64,000 nucleotides of DNA from Mycolicibacterium thermoresistibile (GTDB lineage: Bacteria; Actinomycetota; Actinomycetes; Mycobacteriales; Mycobacteriaceae), in the NCBI RefSeq assembly GCF_900187065.1, contig NZ_LT906483.1:1302001-1366000 (forward strand). The letters are read 5' to 3'. This document shows, piece after piece, positions 45,512 through 55,034 of this stretch (its first letter is position 1; the number at the start of each line of letters is the position of its first letter). The notes beneath the pieces are model-generated. The model saw only the letters and a program-made list of their open reading frames with translations. It did no database searches and was not told the origin of the DNA. The position numbers and the translations under genes are program-made.

Positions 45512-48500
45512 GTGGCAATGCGGCCTGCGGCACGGATGCCGACGCTGACGCGACGTAGCCGGATCCTGATCGCGATCGCGCTCATCGCGGTCGTATTGCT
45601 GTTGACCGGTCCCCGGTTGATCGACACCTACGTCAACTGGCTGTGGTTCGGCGAACTCGGGTACCGCTCGGTGTTCACGACGGTGCTGCTCACCCGGCTG
45701 ATCGTGTTCCTGGTGGCGGCGCTGGTCGTCGGTGCGGTGGTGTTCGCGGGGCTGGCGCTGGCGTACCGCACCCGCCCGGTGTTCGTGCCGACCAACGGCC
45801 CGGACGATCCGGTGGCGCGGTACCGCATCGCGGTGATGGCCCGGCTGCGGATGTACGGCGTCGGGATTCCGGTGTTCATCGGCCTGCTCGCCGGCATCGT
45901 GGCGCAGAGCTACTGGGTGCGGGTGCAGCTGTTCCTGCACGGCGGCAGTTTCGGGATCACCGATCCCGAGTTCGGCAAGGATCTCGGTTTCTACGCCTTC
46001 GATCTGCCGTTCTACCGGCTGGTGCTGACCTATCTGTTCGTCGCGGTGACGCTGGCGTTGATCGCCAACCTGGTCACCCACTACCTGTTCGGCGGCATCC
46101 GGTTGGCCGGGCGGGCCGGAGTGCTCAGCCGCGCCGCCCGGATCCAGCTGATCACCCTGGTCGGCCTGCTGGTGCTGCTCAAGGCGGTGGCCTACTGGGT
46201 GGACCGCTACGAACTGCTGAGCCACACGCGGCCCGGCAAACCGTTCACCGGCGCCGGTTACACGGACATCAACGCGGTGCTGCCGGCGAAGCTGATCATG
46301 TTGGCGATCGCGGTGATCTGCGCGATCGCGGTGTTCTCCGCCTTGTTCCTCCGGGACCTGCGGATTCCCGCCGTCGGTCTGGTGCTGCTGTTGCTCAGCT
46401 CGCTGGTGGTCGGCGCCGGCTGGCCGATGATCGTCGAACAGTTCAGCGTCCGGCCGAACGCGGCGCAGAAGGAGAGCGAGTACATCAGCCGGAGCATCGC
46501 GGCGACCCGGCACGCCTACGGTCTCACCGAGGATGTGGTCACCTACCGCAGTTACCCGGGTAACGCGCCGGCGACCGCCGCGCAGGTCGCGGCCGATGCG
46601 GCGACGACGTCGAACATCCGGGTGCTCGACCCGACCATCGTCAGCCCGGCGTTCACCCAGTTCCGGCAGGGCAAGAACTTCTACTACTTCCCGGACCACC
46701 TCAACATCGACCGTTACCGCGACGAGGACGGTGAACTGCGCGACTATGTCGTCGCGGCCCGGGAACTGAACCCGGACCGGCTGATCGACAACCAGCGGGA
46801 CTGGATCAACCGCCACACCGTCTACACCCATGGCAACGGCTTCATCGCCTCGCCCGCCAACACGGTGCGCGGAGTCGCCAACGACCCCACCCAGAACGGC
46901 GGCTACCCGGAGTTCCTGACCAACGAGGTCGGCCCGGAGGGCATCATCAACCAGGGTCCGGCGGAGCTGGAGCAGCCGCGTATCTACTTCGGGCCGGTGA
47001 TCGCCAACACGGCGGCCGATTACGCGATCGTCGGCGAGAACGGCCCGCCGCGCGAGTACGACTTCGAGACCAGCACCGAGACCCGCAACTACACCTACAC
47101 CGGGTCGGGTGGGGTGCCGATCGGCAACTGGCTGAACCGCACGGTGTTCGCGGCCAAGTACGCCGAGCGGAACTTCCTGTTCTCCAATGTGATCGGCGAG
47201 AATAGCAAGCTGCTGTTCAACCGTGACCCGGCGGACCGGGTGGAGGCGGTGGCGCCGTGGCTGACCACCGACACCACGGTGTACCCGGCGATCGTCAACA
47301 AGCGGATCGTGTGGATCGTCGACGGTTACACCACGCTGGACAACTACCCGTACTCGGAGCTGACGACGCTGTCGTCGGCCACCGCGGACTCCAATGAGGT
47401 CGCGATCAACCGGCTGCAGCCGGACAAGCGGGTGTCCTACATCCGCAACTCGGTGAAGGCCACCGTCGACGCCTACGACGGCACCGTCACGCTGTACGCG
47501 CACGACGAGGACGACCCGGTGCTGCAGGCGTGGATGAAGGTGTTCCCGGACACCGTGAAACCCAGCAGCGAGATCTCCGATGAGCTGCGCGAGCATCTGC
47601 GCTATCCCGAGGACCTGTTCAAGGTGCAGCGGGCGTTGCTGGCCAAGTACCACGTCAGCGACCCGATCACGTTCTTCTCCACGTCGGACTTCTGGGATGT
47701 CCCGCTGGATCCGAACCCGACGGCGAGCAGCTTCCAGCCGCCGTACTACATCGTCGCCAAGGACCTCGCGCTGAACGACGGCTCGGCGTCGTTCCAGCTC
47801 ACCAGCGCGATGAACCGGTTCCAGCGCGACTTCCTGGCCGCCTACATCAGCGCCAGCTCGGATCCGGAGACCTACGGACGGCTGACGGTGTTGACCATCC
47901 CCGGCCAGGTCAACGGCCCCAAACTGGCCAACAACGCGATCACCACCGACACCGCGGTGAGCCAGGACCTCGGCGTGATCGGCCGGGACGGCCAGAACCG
48001 CATCCAGTTCGGCAACCTGCTGACACTGCCGCTCGGCGACGGCGGACTGCTCTACGTCGAACCGGTGTACGCGTCGCCGGGCCGCGGTGATGCGGCGTCG
48101 TCCTACCCGCGGTTGATCCGGGTGGCGATGATGTACAACGACAAGATCGGCTACGGGCCCACCGTCCGGGACGCGCTGATCGACCTGTTCGGGCCGGGCG
48201 CCGACGCGACGGCGACCGGGCCGGCGCCGACCGGTGCGGTGACCGGTGAGACACCCGAGGCCACCACACCCACCGACGGTCAGGCGGCCGCGTCCGTGCC
48301 GCCGCGGGCCGGTCAGCCGGAGCGGGCTCCCGAGGCCGCACCGCGCACCCCGGCCCCGGAGGCGGCGGTGCCGCCGGCCGACGGCGCCCCGGTGCAGCTG
48401 TCGCCGGCCAAGGCGGCCGCGCTCCGTCAGCTCGACTCCGCGATGGACGAGGTCCGGGAGGCCCAGCGCAGCGGCGACTTCGCCCGGTACGGGCAGGCGC

Positions 48501-48547
48501 TGCAGCGGCTGCACGACGCGATGGACCGGTTCAACTCCGCCGAATAG
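45512..48547 (+). CDS. UPF0182 large membrane protein (Rv3193c-like)
   Basis: 1011 residues from GTG at 45512, chosen because it aligns with M. tuberculosis [10 protein letters not shown] and has GGAG eight bases upstream; a GTG at 45503 overlaps that site. About seven transmembrane helices lie in the first 300 residues (first at 14-36, with further ones to about 300). A large extracytoplasmic domain with many Tyr and Asn repeats follows, then a Pro/Ala-rich tail ([17 protein letters not shown]-like) and a basic C-terminal helix. The UPF0182 function is unknown. Confidence 0.9.
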   Translation: MAMRPAARMPTLTRRSRILIAIALIAVVLLLTGPRLIDTYVNWLWFGELGYRSVFTTVLLTRLIVFLVAALVVGAVVFAGLALAYRTRPVFVPTNGPDDPVARYRIAVMARLRMYGVGIPVFIGLLAGIVAQSYWVRVQLFLHGGSFGITDPEFGKDLGFYAFDLPFYRLVLTYLFVAVTLALIANLVTHYLFGGIRLAGRAGVLSRAARIQLITLVGLLVLLKAVAYWVDRYELLSHTRPGKPFTGAGYTDINAVLPAKLIMLAIAVICAIAVFSALFLRDLRIPAVGLVLLLLSSLVVGAGWPMIVEQFSVRPNAAQKESEYISRSIAATRHAYGLTEDVVTYRSYPGNAPATAAQVAADAATTSNIRVLDPTIVSPAFTQFRQGKNFYYFPDHLNIDRYRDEDGELRDYVVAARELNPDRLIDNQRDWINRHTVYTHGNGFIASPANTVRGVANDPTQNGGYPEFLTNEVGPEGIINQGPAELEQPRIYFGPVIANTAADYAIVGENGPPREYDFETSTETRNYTYTGSGGVPIGNWLNRTVFAAKYAERNFLFSNVIGENSKLLFNRDPADRVEAVAPWLTTDTTVYPAIVNKRIVWIVDGYTTLDNYPYSELTTLSSATADSNEVAINRLQPDKRVSYIRNSVKATVDAYDGTVTLYAHDEDDPVLQAWMKVFPDTVKPSSEISDELREHLRYPEDLFKVQRALLAKYHVSDPITFFSTSDFWDVPLDPNPTASSFQPPYYIVAKDLALNDGSASFQLTSAMNRFQRDFLAAYISASSDPETYGRLTVLTIPGQVNGPKLANNAITTDTAVSQDLGVIGRDGQNRIQFGNLLTLPLGDGGLLYVEPVYASPGRGDAASSYPRLIRVAMMYNDKIGYGPTVRDALIDLFGPGADATATGPAPTGAVTGETPEATTPTDGQAAASVPPRAGQPERAPEAAPRTPAPEAAVPPADGAPVQLSPAKAAALRQLDSAMDEVREAQRSGDFARYGQALQRLHDAMDRFNSAE

Positions 48548-48685
48548 CGGGAATACCCGGTGACGCGGAGCGGTTGTACGAGTCGGTTCCGCCGGCCGAC
48601 GCGCCGTCGCCGCACGCGTGCGGTGAGCCACGGCGAAGCCGGGGACAATCGTGAGAAGAACCACAGTCCCTGGTGGGCCAGCAAT

Positions 48686-48714
48686 TTGGCCGTGCGCGGC
48701 TGGTTGGGTAACCT
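48686..48714 (+). promoter_or_regulatory. SigA-type promoter of the initiator tRNA gene
   Basis: TTGGCC (48686-48691) and TAACCT (48709-48714) are 17 bp apart. The -10 matches TAnnnT; the start would fall about 7 bases before the tRNA. The region has no other coding sequence. Confidence 0.7.
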
Positions 48715-48727
48715 TGTGTTTACCCGA

Positions 48728-48801
48728 CGCGGGGTGGAGCAGCTCGGTAGCTCGCTGGGCTCATAACCCAGAGGTCGCAGGTTCGAATCCTGTCCCCGCT
48801 A
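48728..48801 (+). tRNA. Initiator tRNA-fMet (anticodon CAT)
   Basis: A 74-nt cloverleaf with acceptor CGCGGGG pairing to CCCCGCT. The first pair is C:T, the unpaired 1:72 position of initiator tRNAs. The anticodon stem CTGGG/CCCAG has three consecutive G:C pairs, the second hallmark. The anticodon CAT is at 48762-48764, with loop CTCATAA. T stem GCAGG/CCTGT and D arm GAGC/GCTC are intact. The 3' CCA is not encoded. This is the boundary between the conserved core to its left and the catabolic cluster to its right. Confidence 0.97.
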
Positions 48802-48806
48802 CTAAC

Positions 48807-48847
48807 GCCCTGGGTGGGAGTATGATCCATTCGCTCCCACCCGGGGC
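48807..48847 (+). terminator. Hairpin terminator after the initiator tRNA
   Basis: GCCCTGGGTGGGAG pairs with CTCCCACCCGGGGC (14 bp with one G-T pair) around a 13-base loop. It begins five bases after the tRNA. Confidence 0.8.
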
Positions 48848-48897
48848 ATTACCAATTCTGCTGCCGGTCACCGCTTTTGGCGAGTAGCATCGCGACC

Positions 48898-50205
48898 GTG
48901 ACGGCCGCACCCAGCTATCTCGGCGAGGTGCGGGTCAATTGGCGGCCGCTGGCGGCGGCCACCGCGGGACTGAGCGCGGGGCTGAGCCTGAGCGCCTACA
49001 CCAATGCCGCGATGGCGCCGCAGTTCCTGGCGGCTTTCGACTGGAGCCGCTCCGACTTCGCGCTGACCGGTGTCATCGCACTGCTGACGTTCGTGTTCCT
49101 GCCGGTCTACGGGCGGCTCACCGATCTGTTCGGGGTGCGCCGCATCGCGCTGATCGGCGTCACGGGGCTGCCGGTCTGTTGGATCGGGTACGCGTTGATG
49201 TCCGGCCCGATCTGGCAGTACTTCGCCATTCACGTCGCGATGATCGCGCTGGGAACGACGACCACACCGGCCATCTACAGTCGGCTGGTGGCGATTCGGT
49301 TCGACCGGGCGCGCGGGTTGGCCCTGGCCGTCGCGATCTCCGGGCCGCCGCTGCTGGGCGCACTCGGCGTGCCCGCCCTGGACGCGGTGAATCAGACTCT
49401 CGGATGGCGCTGGGGATGTGTGGCGATCGCGGTGGCGATCGCGGTAGTGGGGTTCGCCGCGCTGGCTCTGGCGCCGCGCCCGAACCCCGCCGCCGACCCG
49501 GCCCCTGCCGATCCAACCGGCGAGACCCCTTCCCGCGGTCGGGACGACACCCATCGGCGGACCGGCGCCGCGTACCGTATGATCGGCCGCAACCCGGTCT
49601 TCTGGATCCTGTTGGCCGGCATCCTGCTGTGCAATCTGTACCACTCGGTGACCACCGCCCAACTCGGTGTGGTCCTCGGCGACTCGGTCGGTTCGGGCAA
49701 TGGTGTCGCGGTGCTCGTCTCGATCTTCGCGGCGGCGGTGATCGTCGGCCGGTTCGCCTGCGGGCTCGCTCTGGACCGGCTGCCGTCGCACCTGGTCGCG
49801 GCGGTCGCGATGGGGCTGCCCGGCCTGGGGTGTCTGCTGATCGCGACACCGTGGGACGGGTTCGCCGTGCTGGTGGTGGCGGTGTGTTGTCTCGGCGCGG
49901 CCTGGGGCGCCGAAGGTGACGTCGTCGCCTACCTGGTGGCGCGCCGCTTCCGGTTGACCGTCTACAGCACGGTGCTGAGCATCCTGTCCGCGGCGATCGG
50001 CGTCTCCTCGGCGGTCGGGGCCGTGGTGCTCAGCCGCACCCTGCAGGCCAGTGACAGTTTCAACGGGTTCCTGGTGTTCGCCGGGGTCGCGGCATTCCTC
50101 GGTGGCGCGTTGTTCCTGCTGTCGGGTTCCCGGCGTGGGGAATCGGACCCACCGCCGGAGGGCCCGGTGCGGTCCGGAACCGCCGCCGTGGCATCAACCG
50201 GCTGA
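48898..50205 (+). CDS. MFS transporter (12-helix, monocarboxylate/oxalate-formate antiporter-like)
   Basis: 435 residues from GTG at 48898 (a TTG at 48877 adds seven). Two blocks of six helices are separated by a loop near residues 200-225 rich in Pro/Asp/Arg. The segment PVYGRLTDLFGVRRIALIG matches motif A of the major facilitator superfamily. It probably carries an organic acid across the membrane. It opens the catabolic region with no overlap with the next gene and may supply its substrate; that is inference only. Confidence 0.8.
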   Translation: MTAAPSYLGEVRVNWRPLAAATAGLSAGLSLSAYTNAAMAPQFLAAFDWSRSDFALTGVIALLTFVFLPVYGRLTDLFGVRRIALIGVTGLPVCWIGYALMSGPIWQYFAIHVAMIALGTTTTPAIYSRLVAIRFDRARGLALAVAISGPPLLGALGVPALDAVNQTLGWRWGCVAIAVAIAVVGFAALALAPRPNPAADPAPADPTGETPSRGRDDTHRRTGAAYRMIGRNPVFWILLAGILLCNLYHSVTTAQLGVVLGDSVGSGNGVAVLVSIFAAAVIVGRFACGLALDRLPSHLVAAVAMGLPGLGCLLIATPWDGFAVLVVAVCCLGAAWGAEGDVVAYLVARRFRLTVYSTVLSILSAAIGVSSAVGAVVLSRTLQASDSFNGFLVFAGVAAFLGGALFLLSGSRRGESDPPPEGPVRSGTAAVASTG

Positions 50206-50294
50206 GCTGGTTTACAAACCGCCTCGAAACTGTCATTCTCAGAATTCGTAAACGACTGTTTTCGCATTGGCATCGTTCCGCACTGGAGGCAGAC
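50206..50294 (+). promoter_or_regulatory. Promoter region of the CoA-transferase-P450 pair
   Basis: The gap after the MFS stop contains an AT-rich block (TTCTCAGAATTCGTAAACG) and ends in GGAGG five bases before an ATC codon. No clear operator shared with the other promoter at 59.5 kb is visible. Confidence 0.4.
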
Positions 50295-51527
50295 ATCAAC
50301 AGCGGCAAGAACGGCGGCGACGTTCTCGGCGGGGTCCGGGTGCTCGAGGTGGCGGCATGGACGTTCGTGCCGTCGGCGGGTGCGGTGCTGGCCGAATGGG
50401 GGGCCGAGGTCATCAAGGTCGAACCGGTCGCGGGCGGCGACCCGCAACGGGGGCTCGTGACCATGGGCATCGTCGACGAGGGCGGCGGGGTCGTCAACTA
50501 CATGATCGAGATCCCGAACCGGGGCAAGAAGTCGATCGGCGTCGACCTGCTGAACCCGGCAGGCCAGGAGGTGGTGCACGAACTGGCCAAGACCTGTGAC
50601 GTCTTCCTGACCAGCTATCTGCCCGGCCGGCGCAGACGAATGCGCATCGACGTCGAGGACATCCGGGCGGTCAACCCGAACATCGTCTATGTCCGCGGAT
50701 CCGGGCACGGCCCGGACGGGCCCGATGCGGACAAACCCGGCTACGACGGCGTCTCCTACTGGTCGCGCGGTGGAATCGCCCACGTCCTGACCGAGGACGC
50801 CGAGGAGTTGGTGCGGTCCCGGCCCGCCTTCGGTGACCTGCTCGGCGGGATGACGATCGCCGGGGGTATCGCCGCAGCGCTGTACAAGCGTGCCACCACC
50901 GGTGAGGGGTCGGTGGTGGACGTGTCGCTGTTGGGACTCGCCGCCTGGAATCTGAGCCCGGACATCGCGGTGAGCCAGATCCACGGCGGCAGCTCCATTC
51001 CCACGTTCGGCCACGCCGACGCCCCCAACCCGCTGGTCGGCAACTATCGCACCAAGGACGGCCGGTACGTCACCCTGATGATGTTGCAGTTGGACAAGTT
51101 CTTCGCCGAGGCCATGCATGCCATCGGTCTTCCGCAGGTGCTCGACGATCCGCGATTCGCCGATCCGGCAGCGCGATTCGAGAACCGCAGCACACTGATC
51201 GCGATGATGGACGAGGTGTTCGCCCAACGCACCCTGGCCGAGTGGCGCGAGGCCCTGGCAGGGCTGTCCGGCGCCTGGGGTGTGGTGCAGACGCCGGGCG
51301 AGGTGTGTGCGGATCCCGCGGTCACCGCCAACGGCTATATCGCGCACACCACCACGATGAACGGTGTGCCCTACGCGATCCCGGTCAATCCCGTGCAGTT
51401 CGACCGACACCACGTGGTGCCGGACGGGGCGCCCGAACACGGGCAACACACCGAGGAGGTGTTGCTCGACGCCGGGCTGGGCTGGGACGCCATCGAGCGC
51501 TACAAACAGATGGGAGCCGTGCTGTGA
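50295..51527 (+). CDS. Family III (CaiB/BaiF) CoA-transferase
   Basis: 410 residues if ATC 50295 starts translation; with GTG at 50340 it would be 395. The conserved N-terminal GVRVLEVAAWTFVPSAGAVLAEWGAEVIKVE needs codons upstream of the GTG, and no ATG/GTG/TTG lies in frame there, while GGAGG sits five bases before ATC. The catalytic aspartate expected after the second half of the fold is Asp181 in AFGDLLGGM. It transfers CoA to a carboxylic acid, probably activating the cluster's substrate. It is coupled to the following P450 by a GTGA overlap. Confidence 0.83.
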   Translation: MNSGKNGGDVLGGVRVLEVAAWTFVPSAGAVLAEWGAEVIKVEPVAGGDPQRGLVTMGIVDEGGGVVNYMIEIPNRGKKSIGVDLLNPAGQEVVHELAKTCDVFLTSYLPGRRRRMRIDVEDIRAVNPNIVYVRGSGHGPDGPDADKPGYDGVSYWSRGGIAHVLTEDAEELVRSRPAFGDLLGGMTIAGGIAAALYKRATTGEGSVVDVSLLGLAAWNLSPDIAVSQIHGGSSIPTFGHADAPNPLVGNYRTKDGRYVTLMMLQLDKFFAEAMHAIGLPQVLDDPRFADPAARFENRSTLIAMMDEVFAQRTLAEWREALAGLSGAWGVVQTPGEVCADPAVTANGYIAHTTTMNGVPYAIPVNPVQFDRHHVVPDGAPEHGQHTEEVLLDAGLGWDAIERYKQMGAVL

Positions 51528-52756
51528 GCGTGCAGGTCGACAAGCCCGTCGACGGGCCGGTGCAGTTCGATCCGTTCTCCGAGGATTACTTCAACGGGCC
51601 ATGGCAGACCTACCGGCGGCTGCGTGACGAGGCGCCGGTCTACTACAACGCCGAATGGGATTTCTGGGCGCTGTCACGGTTTGACGACGTTGCCGCGGCC
51701 ACCAAGGATCACGAGACGTTCTCCTCGGCCAAGGGCGCCACCCTGGACATGGTCAAGGCGCCCGAACAGTCGATCCCGGTGCCCAAGGTGATCATCTCGA
51801 TGGACCCACCCGAGCACAACCGCATGCGCAAGCTGGTCAGCAGCGTGTTCACTCCGCGTGCGGTCGCGGCGCTGGAAGACATGGTGCGCGAGAAGATCTA
51901 CCGCCTCATCGAGCGGCTCGACCCCGCGGCGGGTTTCGACGCGGTCGCCGACTTCTCGGCGATCTTCCCCAACCAGGTCATCACCACCATGCTCGGGGTT
52001 CCCGAGGAGGACCGCGAGCAGATCCGGCGCTGGCTCGACCTGCTCATCGAGCGCAAGCCCGGTCAGATCCACATCACCGACGAAGGATACGAGGCGTCGG
52101 TCGCGACCGGAATGTACTACTACGGTCTGGTCCAGAAACGCCGGGCCGCACCGCAGGACGACATGATCAGCCGGCTGATCGAAACCGAGATCGAACGCGA
52201 CGGTCGGATCGAGAAGCTGACCGACGTCGACATCACCGGCTTCGCGACGATGCTCGGCGGCGCCGGCGCGGAGACCGTCACCAAACTCATCGGCAACGCG
52301 GTGGTGGCATTCGCCGATTTTCCCGACGAATGGCAGAAGCTGCGCGCCGATCGGTCCAAGATCCCGGCGGCGATCGAGGAACTGCTGCGCTTCGAAGCGC
52401 CGTCGCAGTATCAGGTACGGGTGAACACCCGCGATGTGACCCTGCACGGCACCACCATTCCGGAGGGCAGCGCGGTTCTGCTGCTCACCGGGTCGGCGCT
52501 GCGAGACGAGCGGGTGTTCCGCGATCCGGACCGGCTCGACATCGACCGGGACCGGGTGATGGGTTTCAATCTGGCCTTCGGATACGGCATTCACAGTTGT
52601 CTGGGTGCGGCGCTGGCCCGGATGGAGAGCCGAATCGCGTTGGAGGCGCTGTTGGATCTGATCCCCGAGTACGAAGTGGACCGGGCCGGGCTGCGCCGGG
52701 TGCAGATGTCGAACGTGTCGGGGTTCAAGAACGTGCCGGTTCGCGCCGGGCGCTGA
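51524..52756 (+). CDS. Cytochrome P450 monooxygenase
   Basis: 410 residues. Motifs are I helix GGAGAETVT (oxygen activation), EELLR (ExxR) and the heme loop FGYGIHSCLGAAL, Cys359. The B-C region and N terminus lack a membrane anchor, as in soluble actinobacterial P450s. It is cotranscribed with the upstream CoA-transferase. It probably hydroxylates a terpenoid or steroid-like substrate at an unactivated carbon. The I-helix AGAET instead of AGxxT(T) is a slight deviation. A ferredoxin and reductase must come from elsewhere. Confidence 0.88.
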   Translation: MSVQVDKPVDGPVQFDPFSEDYFNGPWQTYRRLRDEAPVYYNAEWDFWALSRFDDVAAATKDHETFSSAKGATLDMVKAPEQSIPVPKVIISMDPPEHNRMRKLVSSVFTPRAVAALEDMVREKIYRLIERLDPAAGFDAVADFSAIFPNQVITTMLGVPEEDREQIRRWLDLLIERKPGQIHITDEGYEASVATGMYYYGLVQKRRAAPQDDMISRLIETEIERDGRIEKLTDVDITGFATMLGGAGAETVTKLIGNAVVAFADFPDEWQKLRADRSKIPAAIEELLRFEAPSQYQVRVNTRDVTLHGTTIPEGSAVLLLTGSALRDERVFRDPDRLDIDRDRVMGFNLAFGYGIHSCLGAALARMESRIALEALLDLIPEYEVDRAGLRRVQMSNVSGFKNVPVRAGR

Positions 52757-52797
52757 CAGCGGGGTCACCGGAGGGCGCCGGTCGACGCGCTGTCAGC
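52752..52797. terminator. Convergent terminator between the P450 and TetR genes
   Basis: GCTGACAGCG (52752-52761) pairs perfectly with CGCTGTCAGC (52788-52797) across a GC-rich loop of 26 bases. The stem covers both stop codons. Confidence 0.75.
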
Positions 52798-53407
52798 CGG
52801 CCGACGACCTTCTGCCGCGGTGCGGACGGTCGTCGACGAATCCGCGCAGCACGAACGACCGGACGAAGTCGGCCACCGCCCCGTCGTCGCTCATGTCGAT
52901 CGTCGGTGACGGTGTGTTGAACAGCGAGAACAGGATTCGTGCCACCCATTCGCTGGCCTTGGGGATGTCGAGGTCCTTGCGGACCTCTCCGGTGACCCGT
53001 CCGGCGGACAGATACGGTGCGATGAAGTCGGCGCACTCCTTGAGCAGTACGGCTGAGTCCCTGGTCAGCAGGATGCTGACCTCCTCTTCGTCGAAGTACT
53101 TCTCGCCCTGCACCACCCGCCGCGCCTGTGTGACGAATACGCAGGCGCGGACCAGCTTGTCCTCCAGGTCCTCTCCCCGGTTCACCACCTTGGCCATGTT
53201 CCGGTAGAACCGCTCCGAGGCGGCCTCGGCGCAGGCCTCGACGATCGCGGCCTTGTCAGGGAAGTACTCGTAGACGGTGCTGCGGGAGACCTCGGCTTTG
53301 CGTGCGATGTCGACGATCGTGGTCTTGCGCAGCCCGTAGGTGCGGAAGCATGCGAAGGCCCCCATGATGATCGCCTCACGGGTTTCCAGCGCGGTCGCCT
53401 CCGTCAC
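52793..53407 (-). CDS. TetR-family transcriptional regulator
   Basis: 204 residues from GTG at 53407. HTH: FACFRTYGLRKTTIVDIARKAEVSRSTVYEYFPDK (about 16-50). The ligand-binding half is helical. It is the last gene of the eight-gene catabolic operon (14 bp after the aldolase), so it probably represses the cluster in the absence of an inducer, which is usual for CoA-thioester-responsive TetR proteins. The target is inferred; the inverted repeat at 59538-59564 is a candidate operator. Confidence 0.85.
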   Translation of the reverse strand: MTEATALETREAIIMGAFACFRTYGLRKTTIVDIARKAEVSRSTVYEYFPDKAAIVEACAEAASERFYRNMAKVVNRGEDLEDKLVRACVFVTQARRVVQGEKYFDEEEVSILLTRDSAVLLKECADFIAPYLSAGRVTGEVRKDLDIPKASEWVARILFSLFNTPSPTIDMSDDGAVADFVRSFVLRGFVDDRPHRGRRSSAG

Positions 53408-53421
53408 AGCCACGACGATAC

Positions 53422-54585
53422 TCAACCGGGCGCCAGGATCAGTCCGCTGGTCGGCACGCCGGTCCCCGAGGTGACCAGCACGTGTTCGACGTTCTCGACC
53501 TGGTTGTAGGAGGTGCCGCGCACCTGTCGGACCCCCTCGGTGATGCCGTTCATCCCGTGGATGTAGGCCTCGCCGAGCAGCCCGCCGTTGGTGTTGATCG
53601 GCAGCGATCCCCCCAGCGAGAGTTCGTCGACCGAGACGAAGTCCTTGGCCTCGCCGCGGCCGCAGAACCCGAGTTCCTCGAGCTGGGTGAACACGAAGGG
53701 GGTGAAGTGGTCGTAGAGGAACGCCGTGGAGATGTCGGACGGCTTCAATCCGGAGTCCCGCCACAGCTTCTCGGCAACCACGCCCATCTCGGGCAGCCCG
53801 GTGATGTCGTCGCGGTAGTAGCTCGTCATCACCTCGCCGTCATAGGCCGCACCCTGAGCGGCCGCGGTGATCACCGCCGGCCGGTGCCGCAGGTCCCGGG
53901 CCCGTTCCACGCTGGTCACGACCAGCGCCACCCCGCCGTCGCTCTCCTGGCAGCAGTCCAACAGCCGCAGCACCGGCTCGATGATCCAACGGGAGTTCTG
54001 GTGATCCTCGAGGGTGATCGGCCGCTGGTAGAACCAGGCGTCCGGGTTGTTGGCGGCGTGCTTGCGGTCGATCACCGAGATCTTGCCGAAGTCCTCGTTG
54101 GTCACCCCGTAGGTCGTCATGTACCGCTGGGCGTGCAGCGCGACCCAGCCGGCGGGCGTCATCAGTCCGAACGGTGCGTACGGGGCCAGCCACAGCGGGG
54201 GAGCGGTCGGTTTCCGGCCGGCGCCGCCGAAGCGGAACCCGGAGCGCTCGTTGAAGGCGCGGTAGCAGACCACCACATCGGCGACCCCGGTGGCGACCGC
54301 CATGGCGGCCTGCAGGACGGTGCCCGCCGCCGCGCCGCCGCCGTGCGGTACCCGGGTGAAGAAGGTCAGGTTGCCGATGCCGACGTTGCGGGCGACCTCG
54401 ATCTCCTCGTTCTCGTCGACGGTGAACGTGACCATGCCGTCGACGTCGGCCGGGGTGAGCCCGGCGTCGTCGAGCGCGGCTTTGACGGCCTCGCAGGCGA
54501 GTTGCATCTCGCTGCGCCCGGACTCCTTGGAGAACTCGGTCTGGCCGATGCCGACGATCGCGGCCCGGCCGGAGATGCCCGTCAT
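53422..54585 (-). CDS. Thiolase-fold aldolase, Ltp2-like (lipid-transfer protein)
   Basis: 387 residues from ATG at 54585, overlapping the upstream MaoC gene. It is a non-condensing thiolase: GRAAIVGIGQTEFSK, DGMVTFTVDENEEIE, TFFTRVPHGGGAAAG and C-terminal NTNGGLLGEAYIHGMNGITEGVRQVRG. Ltp2 in the cholesterol igr pathway catalyses retro-aldol cleavage of 17-hydroxy side-chain CoA, needing a DUF35 partner; a DUF35 gene is in this operon. The predicted product is a ketone plus propionyl-CoA or acetyl-CoA. It is the carbon-carbon bond-breaking step of the pathway. Confidence 0.82.
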   Translation of the reverse strand: MTGISGRAAIVGIGQTEFSKESGRSEMQLACEAVKAALDDAGLTPADVDGMVTFTVDENEEIEVARNVGIGNLTFFTRVPHGGGAAAGTVLQAAMAVATGVADVVVCYRAFNERSGFRFGGAGRKPTAPPLWLAPYAPFGLMTPAGWVALHAQRYMTTYGVTNEDFGKISVIDRKHAANNPDAWFYQRPITLEDHQNSRWIIEPVLRLLDCCQESDGGVALVVTSVERARDLRHRPAVITAAAQGAAYDGEVMTSYYRDDITGLPEMGVVAEKLWRDSGLKPSDISTAFLYDHFTPFVFTQLEELGFCGRGEAKDFVSVDELSLGGSLPINTNGGLLGEAYIHGMNGITEGVRQVRGTSYNQVENVEHVLVTSGTGVPTSGLILAPG

Positions 54586-55034
54586 CGCCCGGCTCCGTCG
54601 AGGAAGCTCAGCAGCGCGGTTCCCGACACGTGGTCGCCGAGGCTGTTGGTGCCCTTGAACGTCACCTCGACCAACCCCTCGTCCTGTCCGGCGATCTTGT
54701 CGGTGACGCTGCCGGTGAACCGCAGTGGATCGTTGGGGTAGGCCGGAACGCCGAGCCGGATGGACAGTTTCCTGACCATCGCTTCGGGGCCGGCCCAGTC
54801 GTGCAGGAATTTCACACACAGCCCGTTGGTGGTCAGGATGTTCAGAAAGATGTCCTTGGAGCCCTGCGAGTTCGCGAAGTCGCGGTCGTGATGCACCGGC
54901 ATGTAATCACGGGACGCGATCGCTCCGGCCACGATCAGGGTCGTGGTGACCGGTACCTCCAACGCGGTGACCTCGTCACCGACGTTGACGGCGTCCCACG
55001 CCAGAGTGTCGGTGCGGCCGAGGGTTGATGTCAT
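54582..55034 (-). CDS. MaoC-type hot-dog hydratase subunit (ChsH1-like)
   Basis: 150 residues from ATG at 55034. The hydratase signature is SRDYMPVHHDRDFANSQ with Asp43 and His48, the same Asp-x4-His spacing as ChsH1. It is a single hot-dog fold that would pair with another MaoC subunit; the 182-residue gene at 56580-57128 is the natural partner, giving a heterotetrameric enoyl-CoA hydratase for bulky substrates. It overlaps the acyl-CoA dehydrogenase gene (ATGA). Confidence 0.83.
   Translation of the reverse strand: MTSTLGRTDTLAWDAVNVGDEVTALEVPVTTTLIVAGAIASRDYMPVHHDRDFANSQGSKDIFLNILTTNGLCVKFLHDWAGPEAMVRKLSIRLGVPAYPNDPLRFTGSVTDKIAGQDEGLVEVTFKGTNSLGDHVSGTALLSFLDGAGR

Noticed and set aside
44957-48664. 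A very long open frame (over 1200 codons) on the minus strand across the UPF0182 gene
   Set aside because: It is antisense to a clear membrane protein and rich in Arg/Gln/His/Val from GC-biased codon positions, with no domain. The same applies to long minus frames over adnA (28738-32079) and adnB (31779-35345).
48728-48801. tRNA as a phage attachment site
   Set aside because: No integrase, no direct repeat of the tRNA 3' end and no phage genes are found in the following 15 kb.
50206-50294. A shared operator between the 50.2-kb and 59.5-kb promoters
   Set aside because: Neither TCGGACA nor the ACCTA/TAGGT repeat occurs in the 50.2-kb region, so common regulation is not shown by sequence.
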